Shown here piece after piece: positions 8,812-18,561 of a DNA stretch of 49,521 nucleotides. Both the position numbers and the translations under genes were made by a program. Origin of the DNA: CAZHCA01 sp964530825 (GTDB lineage Bacteria; Bacteroidota; Bacteroidia; Chitinophagales; Saprospiraceae); contig CAZHCA010000032.1 of the NCBI GenBank assembly GCA_964530825.1, forward strand, positions 1-49,521, given 5' to 3'. How positions within the stretch are numbered: position 1 is the first letter of the stretch; every line of letters starts with the position of its first letter. Below the pieces are notes generated by a model. That model did not search any database and was not told the origin of the DNA. It saw only the letters and a program-made list of their open reading frames with translations.

Positions 8812-9744
8812 TTATATTTCCATACCGTCGAAGACCTCCATTACACTGCGCACATGTTCGGCAGATTGGTTGAGGAGTGCCTTCTCTTCGTCGTTGAGTT
8901 GCAGTTCGATCACTTCGTGGATACCATTTTTACCTAGCTTGACGGGTATCCCCAGGAACATATCACTAATGCCGTACTGGCCGGTCAGCCGGGCGCAGCA
9001 AGGGAAGATGCGGTTTTCGTCTTTAACCATGGTTTCGACCATCTGTGCGGCGGCGGCACCGGGTGCGTACCAGGCGGAGGTGCCCATCAGTTTGACCAGT
9101 TCACCGCCTCCCATTTTGGTGCGGTCGACGATGGCCTGGAGTTTATCTTCGCTAATCATCTCCGTAACCGGAATGCCGGCCACAGTGGTATAGCGGGGTA
9201 GGGGTACCATGGTATCGCCGTGGCCACCCATCAGTACGGCCTGGATATCTTTAGGAGAGACGTGGAGCTCGTGGGCCAGGAAAGCGCGGAAGCGGGCCGT
9301 ATCCAGGATGCCCGCCATGCCGAATACCTTACTGTCGGGCAAACCGGCTGCTTTAAAGGCGGCGTAGGTCATTACATCCAATGGATTCGAGACCACCACG
9401 ATAATAGGGTTCTTGGAATGGGCCATGATGTTTTCGGTCACCGTGTTGACGATCTTGGCATTAGTCGAAATCAGATCGTCGCGGCTCATGCCGGGCTTAC
9501 GAGGTACGCCAGCCGTAATGACTACGATGTCTGAATCGGCCGTATCCTGATAATCTTCAGTGCCGTGCAGATAGGTGCTGTAGTAGTCTACCGGCGCTTG
9601 CTGCCAGCTATCGAGGGCTTTTCCGCGGGCCATATCGCCCTTGATATCCAGCAAGATGACTTCTTTGACGATATCTTTGTGGGCCAATACATTCGCGCAA
9701 GTGGCGCCAACGTTACCGGCGCCAACTACCGTTACTTTGCTCAT
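8812..9744 (-). CDS. mdh: Malate dehydrogenase (LDH-like type)
   Basis: A 310-residue NAD-dependent malate dehydrogenase of the tricarboxylic acid cycle. The Rossmann motif GAGNVGATCA begins at residue 8 and Asp33 (LLDIKGD) is placed to bind NAD ribose. Substrate-binding Arg82 and Arg88 (PRKPGMSRDD) mark it as malate rather than lactate specific. Asn120 (VSNPLD), Asp148 (ILDTARFR) and catalytic His175 (GGHGDTMV) are all present. The longest ORF runs 38 codons further upstream, but the family start is MSKVTVVGAG at 9744. It faces the divergent M43 protease gene and is followed by a strong terminator. sucC, another cycle gene, lies 4 kb away. Confidence 0.95.
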   Translation of the reverse strand: MSKVTVVGAGNVGATCANVLAHKDIVKEVILLDIKGDMARGKALDSWQQAPVDYYSTYLHGTEDYQDTADSDIVVITAGVPRKPGMSRDDLISTNAKIVNTVTENIMAHSKNPIIVVVSNPLDVMTYAAFKAAGLPDSKVFGMAGILDTARFRAFLAHELHVSPKDIQAVLMGGHGDTMVPLPRYTTVAGIPVTEMISEDKLQAIVDRTKMGGGELVKLMGTSAWYAPGAAAAQMVETMVKDENRIFPCCARLTGQYGISDMFLGIPVKLGKNGIHEVIELQLNDEEKALLNQSAEHVRSVMEVFDGMEI

Positions 9745-10010
9745 TGTTCGTTTGGTTTTATTTTGACAAAACGTGTGTTTACGCGTGGGCAGGGCAACCT
9801 TTTTTTCGCTCAACGCTTTAATCATAAAACCCCAAACCAGCCAGGTTACCCGGAGCACTGTAAAACTAGCTAATTTTCCGGTTTTTGCTTACTGAGCAGT
9901 TAAACATTTGCCGCTTGGGGGACATCCCAGTTAGTTGTTTTTCTTTATTTTTAGCCCGCTCACTAAGTGGGAAACATTCTTATTCGTTAAGTTTTTATTT
10001 TTTGAATTCT

Positions 10011-11537
10011 ATGAACCGCTGTTGCTTTCTCTTTTTGCTCCTGGCGATGCCTTTTCTTCTACCCGGGCAGTTCTGCGGCGTACAGGGCAAAGACGCCGAA
10101 CAGATTTTCCAACGCAACCAAAAAATGGTATCGTCTATGTACGACCGACCGGTCAGTGGACGGGAAATCCAGTACATTCCCATCGTTTTTCACCTCATTG
10201 CCAACAGTGATGGCCTGGGGCGCGAAACCGTTGATAATGCATTGGAAGCCTTATGTCGACTCAACGAAGACTTTGCCGAGCTGAACGTGCAGTTTTTCCT
10301 CAAAAACGGTGGGTTTAACTTTATCGACAATACCACCCTCTACAATAACCCGGGGCTTAACGGCTCAGTGTTTGTCATGCGGCGGGAACGCGATACCGAG
10401 GCTTTGAATGTTTTTATCCCGCAGAGCGCCACACCGCCTCAAGGTGGGAGTAGCCCCGGGGTTGTGTTGGGGTATTACGACCCGTTCAATGACTGGGTGC
10501 TCTGTGCTCGGGGTGATGTCAATGCCTCTTCGATCGTTTTATCTCACGAAATCGGTCACTTTTTTACCTTGAGCCATCCGCACCTCGGATGGGATGCTCA
10601 GCCATGGATCAATACCAATTTTGAGAACAACCAGGCACCGCCCTTTTCGCCCGGCAACCGACCCACAGAATTGATGGATGGCTCAAACTGCGAGAATGCC
10701 GGCGATAACGTTTGCGACACCCCCCCCGACTACAACTTCGGCTTCGGGTGGAACGGCCCGCCCTGCAATTACAACGGGGGGGCTCGGGACCCCAATGGAG
10801 AAATTGTCGACCCGGATGAGACGAACCTCATGAATTACTTCTTATCCTGCGACCGGGATATCCGCACCTTTACCCCTACCCAGCAGGATATGATGCTGCA
10901 AAACATTGCCCAGCGATCAATTTTTCCCGCTAGCGTAGAAAACGAATTTCCACCGCTCGAAGGACCAGTGACGCTCCAAAGCCCCATCGGCGGGGTGGAA
11001 ACTCCTGGCTTTAACTTAGTAGAATTGAACTGGCAAGCGCTGCCGGGCGCTACCAGTTATTATCTGGAGGTGGATCGGGTGCCAACTTTTTCTATTGAGC
11101 CCCGCCAGCTTTTTTCCACGACCAACAGCCTAACCCTAGAAGACCTCGAGCCTAACCGGGTTTACTATTGGCGCGTATATGCCTACAACCCTTTCGACGC
11201 CTGTGCAGGTTATAGCACGACTGCTTCCTTCCGCACGGGTGAGGATATGATCAGTTCGAGCGTGGAGGTGGAATTACTGGAGGAATGGACCATTTTACCG
11301 AACCCGGTCCGCCAGGGTGCAGCCCTGAATATGCAAATGTCTATCCGGCAATCCTTTCGGGCAAGCATTGAACTACTTTCGCTAGACGGTCGGCGAGTGC
11401 TTCCATTGAAGGAGCGCGACTTTCCTGCAGGACAGGAAAACTGGACGATTTCGACCCAGGGTTTGTCGCCAGGTGTCTACCTGCTAAGCTTAGCTACGGA
11501 GGCCGGACGAATCAGTCGTAGAGTTGTTATTCGATAA
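10011..11537 (+). CDS. Secreted M43 (pappalysin-type) metalloprotease with T9SS sorting domain
   Basis: The start at 10011 (MNRCCFLFLLL) gives a signal peptide; the longer ORF start at 9885 is unlikely. The 508-residue protein has the zinc motif HEIGHFFTLSH with ligands His179, His183 and His189 and catalytic Glu180. The family's usual Gly before Leu is Thr here. The Cys-rich signature DGSNCENAGDNVCDTPPDY and the Met-turn NLMNYF follow. Residues about 325-420 form a fibronectin-III-like domain, and from about 428 to the end there is a type IX secretion sorting domain (ILPNPVRQG ... LSPGVYLL ... RRVVIR). It should be exported to the surface or medium. A paralogue follows directly. Confidence 0.9.
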   Translation: MNRCCFLFLLLAMPFLLPGQFCGVQGKDAEQIFQRNQKMVSSMYDRPVSGREIQYIPIVFHLIANSDGLGRETVDNALEALCRLNEDFAELNVQFFLKNGGFNFIDNTTLYNNPGLNGSVFVMRRERDTEALNVFIPQSATPPQGGSSPGVVLGYYDPFNDWVLCARGDVNASSIVLSHEIGHFFTLSHPHLGWDAQPWINTNFENNQAPPFSPGNRPTELMDGSNCENAGDNVCDTPPDYNFGFGWNGPPCNYNGGARDPNGEIVDPDETNLMNYFLSCDRDIRTFTPTQQDMMLQNIAQRSIFPASVENEFPPLEGPVTLQSPIGGVETPGFNLVELNWQALPGATSYYLEVDRVPTFSIEPRQLFSTTNSLTLEDLEPNRVYYWRVYAYNPFDACAGYSTTASFRTGEDMISSSVEVELLEEWTILPNPVRQGAALNMQMSIRQSFRASIELLSLDGRRVLPLKERDFPAGQENWTISTQGLSPGVYLLSLATEAGRISRRVVIR

Positions 11538-11682
11538 CCCCTTCATCTTTTTTGGTTACATGTAATTCGACAAGGTGCGTAAGTCCTTAGCCTACACTAA
11601 TTTATTTTATAATACGAGGAGGAGCATCGGTACGGTCGACATCTGAGCTCACCGGCGTTTTTCCCGCTACAACTATGCTTTC

Positions 11683-13161
11683 ATGAGAGCCCTTTTATTT
11701 ACAGTAATGTTATCAGGCGTAGGCCTTACCCTAAATGCACAGCAAAACAATGGGTTTTGTGCTACGCCCGATGAGCACCATCCTTGGTTTGTACAATACC
11801 AGTCTAATCCCGGACGGGCGGCTATCCGTTCCGACGAGGTCCTCTATTTACCCATGACCATTTACTATTTCAGCGACACTAAAGTGTCCGAGCTAGGCGC
11901 CTACAAAGAAGCTTTGGCCTCCTTCTGCACTTTGAAACAGGACATGGCACAATCGGGAATTCAGTTCTATCTGCAGGAATTTATTCCCGTAGTCGATAGC
12001 GTTTACAACAACCATGGATCTTTTAGCCTGGGTAGAGAAATGATTGAAACCTACAACACCCCCAATACAATCAACAGCTACATCACTACGGTAGCTGCCG
12101 GTGCCTGTGGTTACGTGCCCAGGTTAGGTTCTCCGAATATGGTGCTGGCAAAAGGATGTAACGCTCCCAGCGATCATACATGGGCGCACGAGGTCGGTCA
12201 TGCTTTTATCTTACCGCACACCTTCAGCGGGACCGATGGTTCTATCCGGCCCGGTCAGGTAGCGCCCGACTCCATCAATGGCCGGCCGGTTGAGCGGGTA
12301 GATGGTTCTAACTGCCTAAATGCCGGCGATAGCTTTTGCGATACGCCCCCTGACTATATTTCCAATCGCTGGACTGGAAATAGTAATTGCCGCAGTATCA
12401 GTACCTACCTCGACCCCGACAGCACGGCCTTCCGCGTAGACGGGTCATTTTTCATGTCGTATGTGAACGATGACTGCATGACAGCTTTTTCTGCGGAACA
12501 AACGAGCGCCATGCGGAATTACGCCCTTGACAACCGGGCCGATTATACCATGACCGAAGCGCCTTTTGCCACCACTATCGATACCGAAGGAGATTTTTTA
12601 ATTCGTCCATTCGAAGGGGACACTGTTCAACAATTTGACGAGGTCGTTTTTGAGTGGGAAAGTGTACCGGGTGCCACCGAGTACCTGTTGCAGGTGAGTA
12701 TTCTGCCCAACTTTGCTGCCGTCCGCAATGAATACCGGGTGAGTGGTAACACCTTTACGGCGACTGACCTATTGGCTAACAAACGCTATTACTGGCGTCT
12801 GCGCCCACTCAATCCGCTCGCGGTGTGCCCAGTCTATACCGCAGGCTTTAGTTTTCGTACCGGTCGCGGCGAAGTATTGACGAATACTACTGCTGTAGAA
12901 CCTGTCGCAGGTTTCACCCTCAGGCCCAACCCGGTTGCAGAAGGAGGCAATCTTCAAGTTGGCTTTATCAGTGACCGGGCGCAGAGGCTAGAACTAAGTC
13001 TTCACAATCTGACCGGACAGCAGTTACAGGGGCTCTGGTACGAAGCAGATGCTGGTGTACACCGGGTCGACTTACCGATATCCGGTTTGCCTTCGGGTAT
13101 TTATCTGGTACGGATGGAATCGGCTACCGGACAGCTCTTCCGGCGAGTAGTTGTGGAATGA
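11683..13161 (+). CDS. Second secreted M43-type metalloprotease with T9SS sorting domain
   Basis: This 492-residue paralogue of the upstream protease has the same order: signal peptide (cut near NAQQ), M43 catalytic domain, fibronectin-III-like domain and T9SS sorting domain (LRPNPVAEGG ... LPSGIYLVRM ... RRVVVE). The zinc site is HEVGHAFILPH with His169, Glu170, His173 and His179; the Gly usual in pappalysins is Ile. DGSNCLNAGDSFCDTPPDY is conserved. The prodomain region differs clearly from its neighbour, so substrates may differ. The 145-bp gap has no terminator and the pair may be cotranscribed. It converges on the DUF4442 gene with only 12 bp between the stops. Confidence 0.9.
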   Translation: MRALLFTVMLSGVGLTLNAQQNNGFCATPDEHHPWFVQYQSNPGRAAIRSDEVLYLPMTIYYFSDTKVSELGAYKEALASFCTLKQDMAQSGIQFYLQEFIPVVDSVYNNHGSFSLGREMIETYNTPNTINSYITTVAAGACGYVPRLGSPNMVLAKGCNAPSDHTWAHEVGHAFILPHTFSGTDGSIRPGQVAPDSINGRPVERVDGSNCLNAGDSFCDTPPDYISNRWTGNSNCRSISTYLDPDSTAFRVDGSFFMSYVNDDCMTAFSAEQTSAMRNYALDNRADYTMTEAPFATTIDTEGDFLIRPFEGDTVQQFDEVVFEWESVPGATEYLLQVSILPNFAAVRNEYRVSGNTFTATDLLANKRYYWRLRPLNPLAVCPVYTAGFSFRTGRGEVLTNTTAVEPVAGFTLRPNPVAEGGNLQVGFISDRAQRLELSLHNLTGQQLQGLWYEADAGVHRVDLPISGLPSGIYLVRMESATGQLFRRVVVE

Positions 13162-13173
13162 TGGAACGGTGGT

Positions 13174-13683
13174 CTATCCTTTGACTTTAAACGACCAGGT
13201 AATCCGGAAGAGGGAGGCCTCAGTACCATCGGGTAGGGTGCCCACCGAAGTGGCGGTAAACGCATGGGGTTCGCGCGTAGTGATGGCCTTATCTATTGCA
13301 TCCTGCAGTTCGGCACCTTGGGTACAGGTAAAGGTAAGGAGTTGGTCTGCTTTTTTGGTAAAATCACCTTCCAGGTGGGTCACCAGCATAGAGGTTTTGG
13401 GCCGGCCTTCGAGCGCCAGCATCGCCAGGATACCGGTTGATAATTCACTGGCCCCTGCTTGGGCGGCAAAGTAGGTGGAACGGAAGGGATTTTGCGACCA
13501 CCAGGTATAGGGCAGAGTAACCTGAGCCCGGTTGAGCTCTGCCGTTTTGACCCGGACGCCCCAGAACCATACCGAGGGCAATCGCTGAAAGTAAAAAAGG
13601 CGCATTTTCAATGGGTTGCGCAGGTTGCGAAGCATTTTTTCCTGTGCCGGATTGGGCTTGAGGGGTGTGATCGATTTTTCCAT
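13174..13683 (-). CDS. DUF4442 hotdog-fold protein
   Basis: A 169-residue protein from the ATG ending at 13683 (MEKSITPLK); the ORF reaches further upstream but without family-like sequence. The segment RLPSVWFWGVRVKTAELNRA, the conserved NPFRSTYFAAQAGASEL stretch and the following beta strands match DUF4442, a thioesterase-like hotdog family of unsettled substrate. No signal peptide. It is divergent from sucC, sharing a 153-bp intergenic region. Confidence 0.8.
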   Translation of the reverse strand: MEKSITPLKPNPAQEKMLRNLRNPLKMRLFYFQRLPSVWFWGVRVKTAELNRAQVTLPYTWWSQNPFRSTYFAAQAGASELSTGILAMLALEGRPKTSMLVTHLEGDFTKKADQLLTFTCTQGAELQDAIDKAITTREPHAFTATSVGTLPDGTEASLFRITWSFKVKG

Positions 13684-13760
13684 AGCATTAGCAACTAAAG
13701 ACTGTCGAAGCAAGGCGGCAGCAAACCCGCCGGACCGCCTTACTTTTCTGGCAAAATTAT

Positions 13761-13768
13761 TACTTTTG
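13761..13768 (+). promoter_or_regulatory. Candidate Bacteroidota -7 box upstream of sucC
   Basis: TACTTTTG matches the Bacteroidota sigma-ABfr -7 consensus TAnnTTTG and lies 68 bp before the sucC start in the divergent intergenic region. A convincing -33 element is not seen, so this is tentative. Confidence 0.3.
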
Positions 13769-13836
13769 AATCGGTCAACGGCAAGCCTGCTAACAAGATG
13801 CCGCCTATTATCCAGCAACATAAACTTTAAACTAGT

Positions 13837-15042
13837 ATGAATCTTCACGAATACCAAGGAAAAGAATTACTTAAAGCGTACGGAGTGGCCATTCAGGAGG
13901 GGATTGTGGTCAAAACGGTTGAGGAGGCGCTTTCCGCTCATCAGCAGCTGCAGGAAAAAACGGGAAATGCAGTTGTGGTGGTTAAAGCGCAAATACACGC
14001 CGGCGGGCGCGGTAAGGGCGGCGGAGTCAAGTTGGCAAAAAATGCTGAGGAGGTGCGCGAGCACGCCGGCAATATCCTGGGTATGATGCTGAAAACGCCT
14101 CAGACGCCGGGCGGTATGGAAGGGCCGGGTAAGCTGGTTCGTAAAGTACTAATCGCTGAGGATGCCTACGCGCCGGACTTCGACGCTAACAAAGAATACT
14201 ATGTGTCGATTTTGATGGACCGGGAAAGCAAGCGTAACGTAATTATCTATTCAACCGAAGGCGGAATGGATATCGAAGAGGTCGCAGAGCAAACCCCGGA
14301 GAAAGTGCACAAAGAATTTATTGATCCTATGATGGGCATTCAAGCTTTCCAGGCACGCAAGGTAGCTTTCAATCTAGGCCTTTCTGGAAAGGCGTTTAAA
14401 GAAATGACCAAATTTATCACTAACCTTTACCGAGCTTTTGTGGGCGCCGATGCTTCCTTATTTGAAATCAATCCTTGCCTGCACACGGGTGATGACCGCA
14501 TCGTAGCCGTCGACTGTAAGGTTACCCTCGACGATAATGCGCTTTACCGGCACAAAGACCTGGCCGAGATGCGCGATCTGGAGGAGGAAGACCCTACCGA
14601 AGTGGAGGCGCAAAACTTCGGGCTGAACTACGTCAACTTGGACGGTAATGTGGGCTGTATGGTCAACGGTGCCGGTTTGGCCATGGCCACCATGGATGTG
14701 ATCAAACTATCGGGTGGCGAACCTGCCAATTTTCTCGACGTGGGTGGTACGGCTGATGCCGCGCGTGTCGAGCAAGCCTTCCGGATCATTCTGAAAGACG
14801 AACGGGTAAAAGCTATTCTCATCAATATTTTTGGGGGAATCGTACGCTGCGACCGCGTGGCACAGGGGGTGATCGACGCCTATAAAAATATGGGTGATGC
14901 GATTAACGTGCCGATTATCGTTCGCCTGCAGGGTACCAATGCCGATATTGCTAAAAAGATGATCGATGAGTCGGGCTTAGAGGTCAAATCCGCTATTCTG
15001 CTACAAGAAGCGGCCGATCTGGTAACTGAGGTTCTCCAGTAA
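13837..15042 (+). CDS. sucC: Succinyl-CoA synthetase (ADP-forming) beta subunit
   Basis: The 401-residue protein is a full-length SucC, which with SucD converts succinyl-CoA to succinate in the tricarboxylic acid cycle. The N-terminal MNLHEYQGKELL, the ATP-grasp motif VVKAQIHAGGRGKGGGVKLA and the C-terminal CoA-ligase signature (NVGCMVNGAGLAMATMD, GGEPANFLDVGG) are textbook. SucD is not adjacent, unlike in many proteobacteria, and must lie elsewhere. A hairpin terminator follows the stop codon by about 20 bp. Confidence 0.97.
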   Translation: MNLHEYQGKELLKAYGVAIQEGIVVKTVEEALSAHQQLQEKTGNAVVVVKAQIHAGGRGKGGGVKLAKNAEEVREHAGNILGMMLKTPQTPGGMEGPGKLVRKVLIAEDAYAPDFDANKEYYVSILMDRESKRNVIIYSTEGGMDIEEVAEQTPEKVHKEFIDPMMGIQAFQARKVAFNLGLSGKAFKEMTKFITNLYRAFVGADASLFEINPCLHTGDDRIVAVDCKVTLDDNALYRHKDLAEMRDLEEEDPTEVEAQNFGLNYVNLDGNVGCMVNGAGLAMATMDVIKLSGGEPANFLDVGGTADAARVEQAFRIILKDERVKAILINIFGGIVRCDRVAQGVIDAYKNMGDAINVPIIVRLQGTNADIAKKMIDESGLEVKSAILLQEAADLVTEVLQ

Positions 15043-15062
15043 GTTCATTTGCTTGAGTAAAA

Positions 15063-15098
15063 AGAAAGCCCACCATCCATTCGGAGGCGGGCTTTTCT
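15063..15098. terminator. Hairpin terminator between convergent sucC and DUF5060 gene
   Basis: AGAAAGCCC pairs with GGGCTTTTCT (one bulged T) around a loop. It sits between the convergent sucC stop (15042) and the stop at 15139, and could serve both directions: the plus strand ends in TTTTCTGTTTG and the minus strand in a run of A/T after the stem. Confidence 0.65.
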
Positions 15099-15138
15099 GT
15101 TTGCTTGACCAATGGCGATTCGGTCGTTTTCCCGGTGT

Positions 15139-18100
15139 TTATTTTCTGATAAAGGTCCCGATAAAGCGCTCCGAATTGGTAATTACCTGAAGGGTATACC
15201 AACCGGGTGATAAGTGGCGTATATCAATCGGTTGGTTCCAGGCGGCGCCGTTGGGATCTTCCCAGCTACGAACTTCCTGCCCCATGCTATTAAGGATGCG
15301 CAGCTGAAGTGCTTGTCTGCTATTCCGGGTGTTGTGCCATTGAATGGATAAATGCTCTCCGGCTGGGTTAGGGAAAAGCCGTATTTCCTGGGTAGTCAGC
15401 TGCTCACCGGTATGGGTCAGGGTGCAATTCGACGCCGGCATCCCTAGTCCCATGGGGCTCTCCGGTGATCGAGTGATGAACACTTTGTCGAGACGAACAC
15501 CCGGCTCGCGGTGGCCGAATATCAAGTCATGGCTGCCGGCATCCAGATCGAAAGTTACTGGTGTAGCAACCGGACCGCTCATCCAGTTTCCTACCTGGTC
15601 CCAGTTGTACATGGCATTACTACTGCCCGCATTGACGTGGTTCCAGCGCTGCCAGTCGTTCTCATCTACCCGAACCCAGAAGGAATTATCATTGTCGTCC
15701 ATGACCATAGAGCGGACATAGACCCGGTAGGTTCCTGGCTCCCCCACCTGGAAGCTAAAACGGACCAGGTCTTGCTCGTCAGTAGGGGGTTGGTCTAAAC
15801 GTGTACCCCCTGGCGAACTGGCATACTGACCGTTGGATGCCTGGTCGTCTTCCCGTATTTCCCAATTGGCCCCTACCTCGCTGCATTCGGCTTCCAGCCA
15901 AGCGATGTTTTCCTCGCCCGGAATTATGCCCTGACAATTGCAAAAGCCGTCTTCTGCATCGTTAAGGGTATTGGGGTTGCCATCGTTGCAAGCGGTTCCG
16001 GCTTCAGGACACGATTCGCCCGTACAATTACAGTTGCCGTCTTGTTGATCGTTAAATGTGCTGGGGTCACCGTCGTTGCAAGGAGTGCCCACCGTAGGGC
16101 AACTAATGGAAGCAGCACTAATTAGGGCGATCCAGTCTTGACCTGCTTCATTTGGCGGGCTACCAATATTGGCGACTCCCAACGGACCTTTGCTGCCCGT
16201 CTCCCGGGGCGATTCGGGCAGGTCCAGGCTCCGCGGGTCACCGGCGTAGTCGGTTTTTGCCAATACCATCCGGTCGATTACGTGATGGTTGGAGCGCGCC
16301 GAAACGATGATCGAGTAAACGCCGGGCTGATCAAAGCGCGCGTATATTTCGTGAGCATCATTATCGCTGGTGCGGGTGCTCCAGCTCCAATTATTGGCGC
16401 CGGAGGAGTATACTTTGAAAAAACCTTTTTCACCCGAGCCATTTGGACTGCCGCCAATACAATCGTTGTCGGCAGATGCGCCTTTCGGACATACGGTGCT
16501 GTTGCCGTTATTTTTTTGACCGTAAAAAGCATCCGCTTCAATTTTCAGCCAGGTGTCGTTGTGTTCGGTGGTATTTGTCCCTTTACCGACCTGGTTTCTC
16601 CATTGGAACTTGTAGGTGCCCGGCGTACTTATTTTTACTGGGTAAGTCATCATGCCGTTACCCGTTCGCCCCAGTGATTGGCTTCCTTCCCAGACGATGA
16701 AGTTTCCGCCGCTCGCTGCATCTGGGTTGTTGATATTGGGGGAGAACAAATTGTGGTTGGCTGTACGCCAGTCGCCGACCAGGTGGTCTGCCGACTCCAT
16801 TTCAATCACGACAATGCCATCCGCCTCTACCCAGGCGCCGCTGCCTGCAGCACTGGTGATAGCTGTCCTGGAGCCGTTCATGGGCCCTTCGCCGTTTCTG
16901 GGATTAAACCATTTGATAGCAAAAGGGCCCGAGTTGTTCTGGAAGTCCAGATCGGTACTTCCACCGTCCGCTAGGTAGACCAGGTAGGTGTCGCCCGGTT
17001 TTGCGAAGCAGTAAGCATCGTTGGAATAATTGGTATTGCTGATGAGTTCATTGTGGTTATTCATTTCCCAGAAGGGAATGTAGTTCATAAAGAAGGTATG
17101 GGCGTACCGGTTATAGGCCCACATCTTACTGCGGCTGCGAAAGTCCTGGCAAGTTAGGTCGGAGTGCGGTAGGCTATAGCCGAAATAATACTCTACGCCG
17201 GCGCCGCCAGCCATCAGGTGACCCCAAAGCACCGCTTTGCGGATGTCGTCTTGTCCGGGGGCGCCCTCATAATCGTCGTGGGGAACCCCGATTTGGGCGT
17301 TGCCTTGTTCGTCGTTGGCAACCACCCAGGGGCGACCGGTTAGCTGGGATTCTTCAATCCACTGCAGCGTACGACGGTGGACGCCATTCCAACCGACCTG
17401 AAGCGAAGCCCCAGTATATTCCGATTGGTCGCCCACTAATTGACTGTACACCTGCTCGTGCTGACCCGGATAAGTATGAATCACTATATGGTGCTGGTAC
17501 GGATCATGGTCGCGAAAAAATTGGGCAAAAGTCCTTCTTTGCTCTACCGTGTTAGTGTTTTCTTCGCCGATATTCCAGTTTAACGCCAGGTGGTGACTGA
17601 AGCGTGCGATCAGTTCGCGATAGTATAGCCGGCGCTCGGGGCCCAGAGCACCTCCGTCGAGCAATTGATCATTTTCGGTTTCCTGCGTTTTGAAGTGCAG
17701 GTAAAGGCCGAGATGATCAGCATGTTCGAACAAGATCTCCCATTGATCGAGTTTGGAGCAGTCCATGCGCAAGCGGTCCTCAGGGGCATCGCTGATGTAG
17801 GGAAAAACGTTCTTATCGTCGCCACCGATATTCATGGTCAAAAAGGAGCAGGCATTTTGTCCTTCGGATGCCAGGTAGTTGATCGCGCCGATGATGCCTT
17901 TACCTTTACCGTCCTGCCAGGTTGGATCCCCCTGGCGCCAGTCGCGCAGGTGGGGTGCCCACGTTTTGCGGCGTCCGCCTTTATCGGGGGTATTGTCGAA
18001 ATCATCGTAAGCCAGCAAGTTCTCCGGTGCGTCGGCGCCTACTTTGAGGAAATATTCTTCTGTTTCGGCGAAACGCAAATAGCGTTCTCCCACGTACTCC

Positions 18101-18561
18101 AGGCGACCCTTAGCGCGGTGGTCACGCCCGGATTTGTCGGTAGGCTCGATGGTAAAGGTTCCACTGGTACCGTTGAAGCTGGTGGCGCTACCCGCATTGG
18201 GGTCTGGGCTTACCGCTACATTCGGGCCGGTACGGAAAGCGGCAGTAAAGGTCCATTCGCCCTCGGCGTCCGGTGCAAAATGAACGCGCCATTTGCTGCC
18301 GGCGTCGGCGCTGGTCTCGGCAGCATTGCCGTCGGCCGCGAAATAGCCCGGTACAATATGCGATCGGGTACCATTGGTAAAGGTCACATCGAGGCGATAG
18401 TCGGTAAAAGGATTCGGATTGGTGTTTTCGGTTGCAGGCGGTCCGTCAAAGGTAATGGTAACCTTGTGCCATTTTTTTAGTTCCCCGGTTACGGAGTACT
18501 GGGCATACGCGTAGTGTCCGGCCCAAAGGGTGAGCAGGTACAAAAGCAATCGTTTGAGCAT
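15139..18561 (-). CDS. Large secreted DUF5060 glycosidase-like protein with T9SS sorting domain
   Basis: A 1140-residue exported protein starting at MLKRLLLYLL with cleavage near YAQYS. Residues about 24-150 form the DUF5060 immunoglobulin-like domain (VTGELKKWHKVTITF). A TIM-barrel-like region follows to about residue 560, including NWNIGEENTNT and WVVANDEQGNAQIG, as in DUF5060-linked glycoside hydrolases. Next come a carbohydrate-module-like region, two copies of a Cys-rich linker (CNDGDPSTFNDQQDGNCNC and CNDGNPNTLNDAEDGFCNC), a second CBM-like domain (WLEAECSEVG) and a T9SS sorting domain at the end (LFPNPAGEHLS ... RFIGTFIRK). It probably degrades a polysaccharide at the cell surface; the substrate is unknown. 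Confidence 0.85.
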   Translation of the reverse strand: MLKRLLLYLLTLWAGHYAYAQYSVTGELKKWHKVTITFDGPPATENTNPNPFTDYRLDVTFTNGTRSHIVPGYFAADGNAAETSADAGSKWRVHFAPDAEGEWTFTAAFRTGPNVAVSPDPNAGSATSFNGTSGTFTIEPTDKSGRDHRAKGRLEYVGERYLRFAETEEYFLKVGADAPENLLAYDDFDNTPDKGGRRKTWAPHLRDWRQGDPTWQDGKGKGIIGAINYLASEGQNACSFLTMNIGGDDKNVFPYISDAPEDRLRMDCSKLDQWEILFEHADHLGLYLHFKTQETENDQLLDGGALGPERRLYYRELIARFSHHLALNWNIGEENTNTVEQRRTFAQFFRDHDPYQHHIVIHTYPGQHEQVYSQLVGDQSEYTGASLQVGWNGVHRRTLQWIEESQLTGRPWVVANDEQGNAQIGVPHDDYEGAPGQDDIRKAVLWGHLMAGGAGVEYYFGYSLPHSDLTCQDFRSRSKMWAYNRYAHTFFMNYIPFWEMNNHNELISNTNYSNDAYCFAKPGDTYLVYLADGGSTDLDFQNNSGPFAIKWFNPRNGEGPMNGSRTAITSAAGSGAWVEADGIVVIEMESADHLVGDWRTANHNLFSPNINNPDAASGGNFIVWEGSQSLGRTGNGMMTYPVKISTPGTYKFQWRNQVGKGTNTTEHNDTWLKIEADAFYGQKNNGNSTVCPKGASADNDCIGGSPNGSGEKGFFKVYSSGANNWSWSTRTSDNDAHEIYARFDQPGVYSIIVSARSNHHVIDRMVLAKTDYAGDPRSLDLPESPRETGSKGPLGVANIGSPPNEAGQDWIALISAASISCPTVGTPCNDGDPSTFNDQQDGNCNCTGESCPEAGTACNDGNPNTLNDAEDGFCNCQGIIPGEENIAWLEAECSEVGANWEIREDDQASNGQYASSPGGTRLDQPPTDEQDLVRFSFQVGEPGTYRVYVRSMVMDDNDNSFWVRVDENDWQRWNHVNAGSSNAMYNWDQVGNWMSGPVATPVTFDLDAGSHDLIFGHREPGVRLDKVFITRSPESPMGLGMPASNCTLTHTGEQLTTQEIRLFPNPAGEHLSIQWHNTRNSRQALQLRILNSMGQEVRSWEDPNGAAWNQPIDIRHLSPGWYTLQVITNSERFIGTFIRK

